64,000 bases of DNA, taken from the NCBI GenBank assembly GCA_030645615.1, contig JAUSNB010000008.1, positions 1 through 64,000 of the forward strand, given 5' to 3'. Made by a program: the position numbers and the translations under genes. Numbering within the stretch: the stretch's first letter is position 1; the number at the start of each line of letters is the position of its first letter. Positions 53,113 through 61,923 of this stretch are shown here, one piece after another. The notes under the pieces are model-generated. The model was not told where the DNA came from. It saw nothing but the letters and a program-made list of their open reading frames with translations, and did no database searches. The DNA is from Actinomycetota bacterium. GTDB taxonomy: Bacteria; Actinomycetota; Actinomycetes; S36-B12.

Positions 53113-53148
53113 CGGATGGAGTGAAAGCGCGAGCGCTTTCACTCCATC
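53113..53148. terminator. Perfect 17-bp hairpin downstream of tRNA-Pro
   Basis: The arms at 53113-53129 and 53132-53148 (GGATGGAGTGAAAGCGC and its exact reverse complement) form a 17-bp perfect stem with a 2-nt loop. It lies just after tRNA-Pro on the minus strand and before the sulfotransferase start, so it most likely ends the tRNA transcript. Its exact symmetry also allows protein binding. Confidence 0.6.
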
Positions 53149-53154
53149 CTCCTC

Positions 53155-53229
<75 letters not shown>

Positions 53230-53263
53230 CAGGCCGTCGGCGAGTCTAACCGAGTCGGGGCTA

Positions 53264-53269
53264 GGGTCC
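53264..53269 (+). promoter_or_regulatory. -10 box (TAGGGT) before the ACC deaminase gene
   Basis: In GGGGCTAGGGTCCGCACGTG a TAGGGT box precedes GTG 53274 by about 6 nt. The annotated ATG 53298 is 24 nt further and has its own site (GGAAGG), so transcription probably starts near 53274 and translation at 53298; a leaderless GTG product with eight more residues is possible. Confidence 0.35.
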
Positions 53270-53297
53270 GCACGTGGCCCCGAATGGAAGGACTGCC

Positions 53298-54308
53298 ATG
53301 GGACTGGAGGACTTTCCCCGCTATCCGCTCATGTTCGGGCCCAGCCCGATCCACCCGCTGCCGCGGCTGACCGAGCACCTCGGCGGCGCCCAGGTGTGGG
53401 CCAAGCGGGAGGACGTCAACAGCGGGCTTGCCTTCGGCGGCAACAAGACCCGGAAGCTGGAGTACCTCGTGCCCGACGCCCTCGCGCAGGGGGCCGACAC
53501 GCTCGTGTCGATCGGCGGGGTCCAGTCCAACCACACCCGGCAGGTGGCCGCGGTCGCCGCCAAGCTCGGCCTGAAGGCCGTGCTGGTGCAGGAGGCGTGG
53601 GTCGACTGGCCCGACTCCGTGAACGACCGCGTCGGCAACATCCTGCTGTCGCGCATCATGGGAGCGGAGGTGCGGCTGGATCCGGCCGGCTTCGACATCG
53701 GCTTCCGGGACTCATGGGAGCAGGCCCTTGCCGACGTCAAGGAGCGTGGTGGCACCCCCTACGCGATCCCGGCTGGAGCATCCGACCACCGCCTCGGCGG
53801 CCTGGGCTTCGCGAACTGGGCATACGAGGTCGCCCAGCAGGAGCGGGAGATGGGCATCTTCTTCGACACCATCGTGGTCTGCAGCGTCACCGGGTCCACG
53901 CAGGCCGGGATGATCGCGGGGTTCGCCGGGCAGGAACGGCCGCGCCGGGTGCTCGGGATCGACGCCTCCGCCAAGCTCGAGGCCACGACGGCGCAGGTGG
54001 CCCGCATCGCCCGGAACACCGCCGAGCTCATCGGCCTCGGTCGCGACCTCCGCGACGACGAGATCACGGTGCTGGAGGGGTGGGCCGGGGATTACTACGG
54101 GATCCCCGTGCAGTCCACGCTCGACGCGATCAGGCTCAGCGGGAGTCTCGAGGGCATGATCATCGACCCCGTTTACGAGGGGAAGTCGATGGCCGCGCTG
54201 GTCGACCTCGTAGCCAGCGGCGACATCCCGAAGGACAGCAACGTCCTGTACGCGCATCTCGGCGGGCAGCCTGCCCTCAACGCCTACTCGGCGCTCTTCC
54301 GGGCCTGA
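53298..54308 (+). CDS. acdS: 1-aminocyclopropane-1-carboxylate (ACC) deaminase
   Basis: A 336-residue PLP enzyme that splits ACC, the ethylene precursor of plants, into ammonia and 2-oxobutyrate. PLP Lys50 is in [11 protein letters not shown]. The residues that separate true ACC deaminase from D-cysteine desulfhydrase are present: Tyr293-Glu294 (DPVYEGKS) and Leu321 ([14 protein letters not shown]), one less than the Pseudomonas numbering 294/295/322. ATG 53298 follows GGAAGG by 6 nt. No regulator (acdR) lies next to it. Confidence 0.9.
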   Translation: MGLEDFPRYPLMFGPSPIHPLPRLTEHLGGAQVWAKREDVNSGLAFGGNKTRKLEYLVPDALAQGADTLVSIGGVQSNHTRQVAAVAAKLGLKAVLVQEAWVDWPDSVNDRVGNILLSRIMGAEVRLDPAGFDIGFRDSWEQALADVKERGGTPYAIPAGASDHRLGGLGFANWAYEVAQQEREMGIFFDTIVVCSVTGSTQAGMIAGFAGQERPRRVLGIDASAKLEATTAQVARIARNTAELIGLGRDLRDDEITVLEGWAGDYYGIPVQSTLDAIRLSGSLEGMIIDPVYEGKSMAALVDLVASGDIPKDSNVLYAHLGGQPALNAYSALFRA

Positions 54309-54342
54309 CGAGCGCCCGGGCGAACGGGGAAGGAGCCAGCTA

Positions 54343-55359
54343 GTGCGGGCGATCGTCCAGCAGCGCTACGGCCCGCATGCCGACGTGCTCGAGCTCCGGG
54401 ACATCCCGGAGCCCGTCGCCGGCCCCGGTCAGGTGCTCGTGCGGGTCCGCGCCACGTCCGTCCACGCCGACGTCTGGCACGCGGTCCACGGGATCCCCTA
54501 TGTCATGCGCCTGTTCGGGTCGGGCCTGCGCCGCCCGAGGCTGGGAGTCCCTGGCACGGACCTCGCGGGTGACGTGGTCGCCGTCGGCGACGGTGCGACC
54601 CGGTTCACGCCGGGGGACCGCGTGTATGGCGAGGTCACCCGGGGCGTGAACCTGTGGGCCAACGCCGGCACGTTCGCGGAGTTCGCCGCGGTCGACGAGA
54701 CCCTGCTCGCGGCGTTCCCCGACCACCTGTCGTTCGTGGAGGCAGCGGCCGTCCCCACCGCCTCCCTCATCGCCCTGACGAACCTGCGCGACGAGGGCCG
54801 CGTGCGGGCCGGGCACCGGGTGCTGGTGAACGGCGCCGGTGGTTCGGTCGGGGTCTGGGCGGTCCAGCTGGCCGCGGCCTTCGGCGCGCACGTGACGGCC
54901 GTCGACGGTCCGGGCAAGCTGGACCTGCTACGTGACCTCGGCGCCGACGCCGTCATCGACTACACGCAGCAGGACTTCACGCAGTCAGGCGTCCGGTACG
55001 ACATCGTGTTCGACGTCGTGTCGCAGGCACCGTTCCGGCAGGTGCGTCGCGCCCTCGAACCCGACGGCACGTTCGTGCTCATCGGCCACGACCAATACGG
55101 GCGGTCGCGCCACCGTGTGCTGGGCAGCCTCACTCGGATGCTCCCCCTGCTCGCGATCTCGCCCGTGGTCAAGCAGCTTCCCGGGATCCGGTCGGGCCCT
55201 CCGCGCGAGCAGAACCTCGCCACCATCACCGACCTGCTGGCAGCCCGCCGGATCCGTCCCGTGGTCGATGACCGGACGTTCCCGCTCGATCAGGCCGTGG
55301 CCGCCATGGACCACCTGACGACCGGTGCCGCGAAGGGACGCGTGGTGCTCACGGTGTGA
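54343..55359 (+). CDS. MDR-family NAD(P)-dependent oxidoreductase
   Basis: A 338-residue medium-chain dehydrogenase of the quinone-oxidoreductase branch. It has GroES-like domain residues (GVPGTDLAGDVVAVGDG), the cofactor motif RVLVNGAGGSVGVWAVQLAA (about 165-184) and a second Rossmann half (DAVIDYTQQDF, YDIVFDVVSQ). The zinc ligands of alcohol dehydrogenases are missing, so it is probably zinc-free. GTG 54343 follows GAAGGAGC. It follows acdS by 34 bp and may be cotranscribed. The substrate is unknown. Confidence 0.83.
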   Translation: MRAIVQQRYGPHADVLELRDIPEPVAGPGQVLVRVRATSVHADVWHAVHGIPYVMRLFGSGLRRPRLGVPGTDLAGDVVAVGDGATRFTPGDRVYGEVTRGVNLWANAGTFAEFAAVDETLLAAFPDHLSFVEAAAVPTASLIALTNLRDEGRVRAGHRVLVNGAGGSVGVWAVQLAAAFGAHVTAVDGPGKLDLLRDLGADAVIDYTQQDFTQSGVRYDIVFDVVSQAPFRQVRRALEPDGTFVLIGHDQYGRSRHRVLGSLTRMLPLLAISPVVKQLPGIRSGPPREQNLATITDLLAARRIRPVVDDRTFPLDQAVAAMDHLTTGAAKGRVVLTV

Positions 55360-56230
55360 GGGTCAGCAGCGTCGCCTCGGGGGGGCAGGCGAAGCGCACC
55401 GGCGCGTAGGGCGAGGTGCCCAGGCCGGCGGACACGTGCAGGGCGGACTCTCGGTGGCTGGACAGCCCCTTGGCCCGCTTGCGGTCGATGTCGCAGTTGG
55501 TGACGAGGGCGCCCACACCGGGGAGGCACAACTGCCCACCATGAGTGTGCCCGGCCAGGATGAGGTCGGCGCCGTCGTCAGCCATGCCGTCGAGGACGCG
55601 CAGGTACGGGGCGTGGGTGACGCCCAGGCACAGGTCGGCCTCGGGCTCGAACGGGCCGGCGACCTCGGCGTACCGGTCTCGGCTGATGTGCGGGTCATCG
55701 ACCCCGCGGACATCGATCTCGCGCCCGTCCACCTTCATGGTGGCGCGCGCGTTGCTGAGGTCGAGCCATCCGCTGGTGGTCAGACCGTCGACGAGGTCGC
55801 CCCACGGCAGCATCTCCCGGCTGCTCGGCTCGAGCTGGGAGGGGCCAGCCAGGTATCGCGCCGGGTTGATTGCCATGGGCGCGTAGTAGTCGTTGCTGCC
55901 CAGCACGAACGCCCCCGGTACGTCGAACAGGGGATCGAGGGCATCGAGGACGTGCGGCACGGCGTCCACGTGCGACATGAAGTCGCCCGTCACGATCACG
56001 AGGTCGGGACGCAGGTCGCGAAGCGATCCGATCCATGCCTGCTTCTTCGACTGGCCCGGGACGAGGTGCATGTCGGACAGGTGCAGCAGGCGCAGGTCGG
56101 GCTGGCCCGCCGGCAGGACGGCCGCAGTGGCCCGGCGCAGCGTGTAGTGCTGCGCCTCCCACCGGGCATACGCCAGTCCGGCGGCACCCGCGGCAAGGGT
56201 GCCGAGCACGGCGGCGGTCGAACGGCGCAT
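55349..56230 (-). CDS. Metallophosphoesterase, membrane-anchored
   Basis: A 293-residue calcineurin-like phosphoesterase. An N-terminal hydrophobic helix (about 5-22, AAVLGTLAAGAAGLAYAR) anchors or exports it. The five metal motifs are in order: LLHLSDMHL, IVTGDFMSH, VLGSNDYYA, GVTHAPYL and ILAGHTHGGQ. These give a two-metal site. It is similar to YaeI-type UDP-diacylglucosamine-like or general phosphodiesterases; the substrate is unknown. The gene overlaps the MDR gene by 11 bp tail to tail and is divergent from a GatB/YqeY gene. Confidence 0.85.
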   Translation of the reverse strand: MRRSTAAVLGTLAAGAAGLAYARWEAQHYTLRRATAAVLPAGQPDLRLLHLSDMHLVPGQSKKQAWIGSLRDLRPDLVIVTGDFMSHVDAVPHVLDALDPLFDVPGAFVLGSNDYYAPMAINPARYLAGPSQLEPSSREMLPWGDLVDGLTTSGWLDLSNARATMKVDGREIDVRGVDDPHISRDRYAEVAGPFEPEADLCLGVTHAPYLRVLDGMADDGADLILAGHTHGGQLCLPGVGALVTNCDIDRKRAKGLSSHRESALHVSAGLGTSPYAPVRFACPPEATLLTLTP

Positions 56231-56245
56231 GCGACCATGGTCGCA
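56230..56245. promoter_or_regulatory. Perfect 16-bp palindrome between divergent genes
   Basis: TGCGACCATGGTCGCA is an exact palindrome, lying at the start codon of the phosphoesterase and 21 bp before the GatB/YqeY start. Such a symmetric site between divergent promoters is a candidate operator, although no regulator is known. Confidence 0.4.
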
Positions 56246-56266
56246 CGAATGACGAGAGGCGAGTAG

Positions 56267-56731
56267 ATGAGTCCGCTCAAGCAGCAACTGCAGGCCGACC
56301 TGACCACTGCGATCAAGGCCCGCGACGAGCTCACGTCCGCGACGATCCGCATGGCACTGACCGCGATCACCAACGAGGAGGTCGCCGGGAAGGAGCAGCG
56401 TGAGCTGAGCGACGACGACGTCCTGACCGTCCTTGGCCGCGAGGCCAAGAAGCGCCGCGAGTCGGCCGAGGCCTATGACGCTGCCGCGCGCCCCGAGCTG
56501 GCCGACCGCGAGCGGGCCGAGCTCGGAGTGCTGGGCAGGTACCTGCCGCAGCCGCTGTCCGAGGCCGAGGTGCAGGCCGTGGTCGCTGACGCTGTGGCGC
56601 AGGTCGCGGCCTCGGGCGCGACCGGGGGCCAGGCGATGGGAGCGGTGATGAAGCTGGTCCAGCCGCGGGTCAAGGGCCGGGCCGACGGTGGCGCTGTTGC
56701 CGCGCTGGTCAAGTCCGCTCTGGGGATGTAG
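56267..56731 (+). CDS. GatB/YqeY-domain protein
   Basis: A 154-residue helical protein beginning MSPLKQQLQADLTTAIKARD, with the YqeY blocks ATIRMALTAITNEEVAGKEQ, LTVLGREAKKRRESAEAYDA and RAELGVLGRYLPQPLSEAEV, and ending GRADGGAVAALVKSALG. It resembles the tail of the amidotransferase subunit GatB and may bind tRNA; the real role is not established. It starts 37 bp from the divergent phosphoesterase. Confidence 0.9.
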   Translation: MSPLKQQLQADLTTAIKARDELTSATIRMALTAITNEEVAGKEQRELSDDDVLTVLGREAKKRRESAEAYDAAARPELADRERAELGVLGRYLPQPLSEAEVQAVVADAVAQVAASGATGGQAMGAVMKLVQPRVKGRADGGAVAALVKSALGM

Positions 56732-56735
56732 TCGG

Positions 56736-59000
56736 TCAGCCCGACGCCGGCGTGCTCGCCCCGGGATCAACCGGTGCAGGCTCGGCCGGCGGCTCCGCGG
56801 GGGGCTCGATCGGCTCCGAGTTGTCGAAGGTCGGCGGGTCGGCTGCGTCCGGCGCGTCCGGCTCGTCCGAGGGCTGCGGCGGCACGTACACGTACACGTA
56901 GTCGTTCGGACCGCTCGTGGACCAGCCGTAGCTGCTGCGGATCTCGAAGTCCTCGGGCTCGGTCCCGATGAGGGCCGCCTCCATGGCGTCGCGCCAGATC
57001 GGCCCGGGGATGGTGCCGCCGAACACCTGGGAGTAATAGGTGCCCTTGATGGTCACGGCCTTCATCGGGTAGGCGTAGCCGCCGCGCGGGTCGCCGACCC
57101 AGACGGCCGCGGCGAGCTGCGGGGTGTAGCCCGCGAACCAGACGGCGGCGGAGTCGTTCGTCGTCCCGGTCTTGCCGGCAACCTGGCGCTTCTCCAGTGC
57201 CATGGCCTGGCCGGTGCGCCCCGAGATGCCGCCGTTGACCACGCCGTTGAGCATGTAGGTCACGTTGTCGGCGACCTCGCGCTTGATCACGCGCGTGCAG
57301 TCCCCGCTGGGGACCGGAAGGGCGTTGCCGTCCCGGTCGCGGATGTCCAGGATGACGACGGGCTTGCAGTAGATGCCATGCGCAGCGAACGTGGCATACG
57401 CATTGGCCATCATGAGGGGCGTGACCTCCATCGTGCCAAGGGTGAACGAAGGCACCCGCAGCAGAGGGTCGCCGTTGCCGAGCGTGACGCCCATGGACTC
57501 GGCGATCTCCGCGGGCCGGCACAGCCCCACCCGCTCCTCGATCGTCATGAAGTAGGTGTTCGTCGAGTAGGCCGTCGCCTGGGCCATGTTCAGCGTGCCG
57601 GACGTCGTGGAGTTGCGCACCGTGACCGGCTCGAACTTCTCCCCGGTGGTGCAGTTGGTGAAGTTCTCGAAGGTCTTGGGGCTGTACGCCGAGACGTACT
57701 CGTACGGGTTGACTCCCGCCTCGAAGGCGGCGGCCAGCGTGAAGATCTTGAAGATCGACCCCGCCTGCATGCCGATGGTGCCGCCCTTGTCACGCCCCAC
57801 GTTGTAGTTGTATGTCGTCTTGCCACGCCCGGACGTGCCCCATTCGCGGTTCTGCGTCATCGCGATGACGTTGCCGGTGCCCGGCTGCACCATCGAGATC
57901 GCGGCGGCGCGACGGCTTGCATCGTTGGTGGGGATGTAGCTGGTCACCGTCTCGAACGCGGCCTGCTGGGCCTTGGGGTCAAGGGTGGTGCGGATCGTGT
58001 AGCCACCTCGCCGCAGGAAGGCCTCGCGCTCGTCCGGGGTGGCGCCGAACGCCGCCTCGGACCGGATGGTCTGGACGACGTAGTCGCAGAAGAACGGGGC
58101 ATAGGAGGAGGTGCAGCCGTTGGTGGCCAGCGTGGGGTTGAGGACCTGTCCCATGGGCAGCAGCGAAGCGCGGTCGGCCTCCTGGGGGGTCACGAAGCCG
58201 AGATCGGCCATGCGCTTGATCACGATGTTGCGCCGGGTGGTGCTCAGCTCGGGGTTGCGCAGCGGGTCGTAGGCCGTCGGGCGCTGGACGATGCCGGCCA
58301 GGGTCGCGGCCTCAGGCAGGGTGAGATCGGCCGCGGACTTGGAGAAGTAGCGGCGCGCGGCGGCCTCGACGCCGTACGCGCCTGCGCCGAAGTAGGCGAT
58401 GTTCAGGTATCGCTCGAGGATCTGCTCCTTGGTGAAGATCTTCTCCAGGCCAAGGGCGTAGCGGATCTCTCGGAGCTTGCGCGTGGCGCTGTCGCCGCGG
58501 GCGGCGTCGAGTTCGTCTGCGCTCGTCGCCTGGTTGACGAGGACGTTCTTGACGTACTGCATCGTCAGCGTCGAGCTGCCCTGCTCGATCCCGCCGGCAT
58601 CCACGTTGGACACGATTGAGCGAAGGACGCCGCGCAGGTCGACACCGTTGTGGTCCAGAAAGCGGGAGTCCTCGATAGCCACCGTGGCCTGCCGCATCAG
58701 CGGGGAGATGCTGGACAGCGGCACCTCGACCCGGTTCTGGTAGTACAGCGTGGCGAGGACGGAGCCGTCCGAGGCCAGGATCAAGGAGCGCTGCGGGAGT
58801 GGCGGGGTGCTGAGGTCGTCCGGCAGGCTCTCGAAGCTCTGGATGATGTCCCGCGTCACGGTCCCGAAGGCCCCCACGAAGGGGGTGAGCATGAGGGCGA
58901 CGAGGACGCCGGCGAGCACGGCAGCCACGACCATCCCGGCTATCCGGACCAGGATGGCGATCGGCCCGGGGCGATGCCCGGGGGGCGCACTCATGCTCAT
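56736..59000 (-). CDS. Bifunctional penicillin-binding protein (class A)
   Basis: A 754-residue cell-wall polymerase. After a cytoplasmic tail and one membrane helix (about 20-45, VVAAVLAGVLVALMLTPFVGA) comes a GT51 glycosyltransferase (about 80-260) with VAIEDSRFLDHNGVDLRGVL (catalytic Glu), GSSTLTMQYVKN and KLREIRYALGLEK. The transpeptidase follows with SIFK (Ser415, Lys418), STN (479-481) and KTG (610-612). A Pro/Glu/Asp-rich tail ends it. It corresponds by position to mycobacterial PonA2 (next to whiB4); no PASTA domain is visible. Divergent from whiB. Confidence 0.93.
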   Translation of the reverse strand: MSMSAPPGHRPGPIAILVRIAGMVVAAVLAGVLVALMLTPFVGAFGTVTRDIIQSFESLPDDLSTPPLPQRSLILASDGSVLATLYYQNRVEVPLSSISPLMRQATVAIEDSRFLDHNGVDLRGVLRSIVSNVDAGGIEQGSSTLTMQYVKNVLVNQATSADELDAARGDSATRKLREIRYALGLEKIFTKEQILERYLNIAYFGAGAYGVEAAARRYFSKSAADLTLPEAATLAGIVQRPTAYDPLRNPELSTTRRNIVIKRMADLGFVTPQEADRASLLPMGQVLNPTLATNGCTSSYAPFFCDYVVQTIRSEAAFGATPDEREAFLRRGGYTIRTTLDPKAQQAAFETVTSYIPTNDASRRAAAISMVQPGTGNVIAMTQNREWGTSGRGKTTYNYNVGRDKGGTIGMQAGSIFKIFTLAAAFEAGVNPYEYVSAYSPKTFENFTNCTTGEKFEPVTVRNSTTSGTLNMAQATAYSTNTYFMTIEERVGLCRPAEIAESMGVTLGNGDPLLRVPSFTLGTMEVTPLMMANAYATFAAHGIYCKPVVILDIRDRDGNALPVPSGDCTRVIKREVADNVTYMLNGVVNGGISGRTGQAMALEKRQVAGKTGTTNDSAAVWFAGYTPQLAAAVWVGDPRGGYAYPMKAVTIKGTYYSQVFGGTIPGPIWRDAMEAALIGTEPEDFEIRSSYGWSTSGPNDYVYVYVPPQPSDEPDAPDAADPPTFDNSEPIEPPAEPPAEPAPVDPGASTPASG

Positions 59001-59158
59001 CAGACGTTCAGGGTAAGCCGCCGGGTTCCGCGAGATGGCATCGCGCGCGCCGGAACCGCGTATGGCTCGAATGGGCTAGTTAGTTATAGCCTTTCTGTCA
59101 CACAGGCCGCAGGCGTAACGTCCGCCGACACATGAGCAGATGAGGGGTGCACATACAC
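59001..59158. promoter_or_regulatory. Divergent control region of the PBP and whiB genes
   Basis: The 158 bp hold both promoters. A partly symmetric AT-rich element, GGCTAGTTAGTTATAGCC (59074-59091, arms GGCTA/TAGCC), stands out. TAACGT at 59116-59121 could be the whiB -10 box. No clear -35 was found for either direction. Confidence 0.4.
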
Positions 59159-59473
59159 ATGTCCTTGGACTCCGAATGGGCCAGCCAGGCCGCCTGTCGA
59201 ACCACCGACCCGGACTCACTGTTCGTGCAGGGGGCAGCCCAGAACCGAGCCAAGGCCATCTGTGTCGCCTGCACCGTGCGCACCGAGTGTCTCGCTGATG
59301 CGCTGGACAACCGGGTCGAGTTCGGGGTCTGGGGCGGCATGACCGAGCGGGAGCGCAGGGCCCTGCTGCGGCGCCGGCCCAACGTCACCTCGTGGCAGCA
59401 CCTCTTGCAGACCGCCCACGACGAGTACGATCGCCAGCGCATCCTGACCGGCACGTCCGAGCGGGCCAGTTAG
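59159..59473 (+). CDS. WhiB-family Fe-S transcription factor (WhiB4-like)
   Basis: A 104-residue protein. The four cluster cysteines are Cys13, Cys35, Cys38 and Cys44 (C-X21-C-X2-C-X5-C), followed by the FGVWGGMTERERRALL turn and a basic LLRRRPNV helix. Such proteins carry an oxygen- and NO-sensitive [4Fe-4S] cluster and act on sigma-A promoters. ATG 59159 is favoured over GTG 59147 because GAGGGG lies 9 nt upstream. The neighbours (PBP, two ArsA-like ATPases) match whiB4 of mycobacteria, so WhiB4 is the likely orthologue. Confidence 0.9.
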   Translation: MSLDSEWASQAACRTTDPDSLFVQGAAQNRAKAICVACTVRTECLADALDNRVEFGVWGGMTERERRALLRRRPNVTSWQHLLQTAHDEYDRQRILTGTSERAS

Positions 59474-59481
59474 CCTTCCGG

Positions 59482-60675
59482 CTACCGGCCCAGAGCCAGC
59501 AGGTTCCCGATCTCGCGGAGCCCGTCGAGGTCATGCACGTCCTCGGCGAGTGCCGGAACGGAACTCACCGCGACCCCTGGGTGCGCCGCCGTGAACCGGT
59601 CGGCCAGATGCCGCTGCCGCGCGGCGACGTCGGTCCGCTGGGCATGCAGCGCGAGGAGGGCGGCGGTGAGTCGTTGGCTCTCTGCCTCGGCCGACGTTGA
59701 CTCGCCGGCGAGTTCGGTGAGGGTCTGGCTGCCGGCGGCGGCCTGCTCGCCGCTGAGGTCGGGGTCGTCGAGCTTCTGCACCCGGTTGAGGACCAGCCCG
59801 GCGAGCGGCATCCCGTCGGCGCGCAATCGCTCGACGAAGTAGGCGGCCTCGCGCAGGGCATCTCGCTCGGGTGCGGCGATCACGACGAAGGACGTGCCCG
59901 AATCCTTGAGGAGGGCATACGTCTCGTCGGCACGCTCGCGGAACCCGCCGAAGGTCGTGTCGATGGCGGCGACGAACGAGCCGACGTCGACGAGCACCTG
60001 GGCGCCGAGGATCTTGTTCAGGACGCTGGTGAACAGGCCGAAGCCCAAGGCCGCGATGCGCCCGATGCCCTTGCCCGCCCCGCGCGCCGGCGCCGTGAGG
60101 ATCCGGATGAAGCGGCCGTCGAGGAATGAACCAAGGCGGGCCGGCGCATCAAGGAAGTCCAGCGCACTTCGCGACGGCGGCGTATCGACGATGATGAGGT
60201 CCCACGTGCCCTCGGCCTCCGCGCGGACCCGCAGCTGCCCCAGCTTCTCCATCGCCATGTACTCCTGCGTGCCGGCGAACGACGACGAGAGTGTCTGGTA
60301 GAAGGGGTTGGCGAGGATCTGCTGCGCCCGGGCCGGGTCTGCGTGGCCCTCCACCACCTCGTCGAAGGTGCGCTTCATGTCCAGCATCATCGCGAAGAGG
60401 GCGCCCGACCCATCGGGTGCGCTGACGCCGGGTACCTGGCGTGGCACGTTGTCGAGCGACGACAGCCCCATGGCCTGCGCGAGCCGCTTCGCCGGATCGA
60501 TCGTCAGGACGCACACATTGCGGCCCTGCTCGGCAGCTCGCAGCGCCAGTGCGGCTGCCGTGGTCGTCTTCCCCACGCCGCCGGCGCCTGTGCACACGAT
60601 GACGTGCAGTTCCTCGTCGGCGAGGATGTCGTCGATCGCCAGGCTCGGCGCCTGCGCGAACGTCGTGCGGGTCAC
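59482..60675 (-). CDS. ArsA/Get3-like ATPase (Rv3680-like)
   Basis: A 397-residue P-loop ATPase beginning with the deviant Walker A IVCTGAGGVGKTTTAAALAL (about 26-45), followed by switch I CVLTIDPAKRLAQAMGL and switch II LIIVDTPPSRSALDFLD. It matches the ArsA/Get3 anion-transporting ATPase family; no membrane partner is encoded nearby. In M. tuberculosis the Rv3679/Rv3680 pair forms a complex. GTG 60675 overlaps the stop of the second ATPase by four bases, so the two are made together. Confidence 0.88.
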   Translation of the reverse strand: MTRTTFAQAPSLAIDDILADEELHVIVCTGAGGVGKTTTAAALALRAAEQGRNVCVLTIDPAKRLAQAMGLSSLDNVPRQVPGVSAPDGSGALFAMMLDMKRTFDEVVEGHADPARAQQILANPFYQTLSSSFAGTQEYMAMEKLGQLRVRAEAEGTWDLIIVDTPPSRSALDFLDAPARLGSFLDGRFIRILTAPARGAGKGIGRIAALGFGLFTSVLNKILGAQVLVDVGSFVAAIDTTFGGFRERADETYALLKDSGTSFVVIAAPERDALREAAYFVERLRADGMPLAGLVLNRVQKLDDPDLSGEQAAAGSQTLTELAGESTSAEAESQRLTAALLALHAQRTDVAARQRHLADRFTAAHPGVAVSSVPALAEDVHDLDGLREIGNLLALGR

Positions 60676-61706
60676 GGCGTGTCCGCCTCGTTGAGAAGGT
60701 CGGCCAGCTCGTAGAGGCCGCCGAGGTCGACACCGCCGGGGAGCAATGGCAGCACGAAGGTCGGCAGCCCGAGCACCTCGATCCGCTGCATCTCGCGGCG
60801 CTCCAGCGCGACGCGCTGGGCATGGTCGGCGGCCTCGGCGAGGAGTGCGGGAAGGATCTCCGTCTCATGGGCGGCCAGGCCGCATTGGGCCAGGCCGGCG
60901 CGAATCCCTTCCTGCGGCAGCGTGTCGTGCTCGGCCATGAGCAACTGGGCGTCGGTCAGCAGTGGCGGCCGCGTCATGTTGACGAACACCGCTCCGACCG
61001 GCAGGCCGTTGGCTGCCAGCTCGGCGAAGCCGTCGATGGTCTCCTGGACGGGCATCTCCTCGAGCAGGGTCACCAGGTGCACGGCCGTCCGAGGCGATGC
61101 GATGACGCCCATGACGAGGTCCGCGTGCTTGTGGATGGGCCCGGCCTTGGCCAGCCCGGACACCTCGGAGTTGACGTTGAGGAACTTGGCGATGCGACCC
61201 GTCGGCGGCGCGTCGATGACGACCGCGTCGTAGACGTCCGACCCCTTCTTCTCCTTGCGCCGGACGACCTCGACTGCCTTGCCGGTCAGCAGCACGTCGC
61301 GCAGCCCGGGCGCGATTGTCGTGACGAAGTCGATGGCTCCCATGCGCCGCAGGGCCGAACCGGCGCGGCGCATGTTGTAGAAGGACTCGAGGTAGTCGAG
61401 CAGGGCCTCCTGTGGGTCGACGGCCAGCGCCCACACCTCGCCGCCGCCAGGCGCCACCGCGACCTTGCGCTCCTCGTAGGGCAGGGGCGGGGTGTCGAAG
61501 AGCTGGGCGATTCCCTGGCGTCCCTCGACCTCGAGCAGCAGGGTGCGCCGGCCGTCCCGGGCGAGCGCCAGGGCAAGGGCCGCCGCGACGGTGGTCTTGC
61601 CGGTACCGCCCTTCCCGGACACCACGTGGAGGTCGACGCCGGCCCACCGGCTCGCAGCGCTCACGCCCGCATGGCCGGCCTGAGCCGGAGCGGGGGAGGG
61701 GGCCAC
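60672..61706 (-). CDS. ArsA/Get3-like ATPase (Rv3679-like)
   Basis: A 344-residue partner of the neighbouring ATPase. Walker A is VVSGKGGTGKTTVAAALAL (about 28-46). Further blocks are LLLEVEGRQGIAQLFDTPPL, AVDPQEALLDYLESFYNM, VVIDAPPTGRIAKFLNVNSE and FVNMTRPPLLTDAQL. It is first in the operon, starting GTG 61706. The tail (VLGLPTFVLPLLPGGVDLGG) is typical of the group. Its role in mycobacteria has been linked to envelope stress tolerance; here it is inferred. Confidence 0.87.
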   Translation of the reverse strand: MAPSPAPAQAGHAGVSAASRWAGVDLHVVSGKGGTGKTTVAAALALALARDGRRTLLLEVEGRQGIAQLFDTPPLPYEERKVAVAPGGGEVWALAVDPQEALLDYLESFYNMRRAGSALRRMGAIDFVTTIAPGLRDVLLTGKAVEVVRRKEKKGSDVYDAVVIDAPPTGRIAKFLNVNSEVSGLAKAGPIHKHADLVMGVIASPRTAVHLVTLLEEMPVQETIDGFAELAANGLPVGAVFVNMTRPPLLTDAQLLMAEHDTLPQEGIRAGLAQCGLAAHETEILPALLAEAADHAQRVALERREMQRIEVLGLPTFVLPLLPGGVDLGGLYELADLLNEADTP

Positions 61707-61748
61707 CAGTCGAGCCTAATCCGGCTCGGAGCAGGTGGCAGGACGGGC

Positions 61749-61754
61749 TAGGGT
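61749..61754 (+). promoter_or_regulatory. -10 box (TAGGGT), leaderless-type
   Basis: TAGGGT is followed by 6 nt (CGGGTC) and then ATG 61761, with no ribosome binding site. This is the same layout as at dnaX. Confidence 0.5.
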
Positions 61755-61760
61755 CGGGTC

Positions 61761-61922
61761 ATGACGACATGGGAGTACGTGACCGTCCCGCTGCTGGTGC
61801 ACGCCACCAAGCAGATCCTCGACACGTGGGGGCAGGACGGCTGGGAGCTCGTCCAGGTCGTGCCGGGGCCGAACTCGGACAACCTGGTCGCCTACCTCAA
61901 GCGACCACGGGACAACGGCTGA
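61761..61922 (+). CDS. DUF4177-like small protein (Rv3678A-like)
   Basis: A 53-residue protein: MTTWEYVTVPLLVHATKQIL, then DTWGQDGWELVQVVPGP and NLVAYLKRP. The DGWELV strand is typical of DUF4177. It is conserved at this place between the ArsA-like gene and ridA in mycobacteria. A leaderless -10 box lies 6 nt upstream, and ridA starts 1 bp after its stop. The function is unknown. Confidence 0.82.
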   Translation: MTTWEYVTVPLLVHATKQILDTWGQDGWELVQVVPGPNSDNLVAYLKRPRDNG

Positions 61923-61923
61923 C

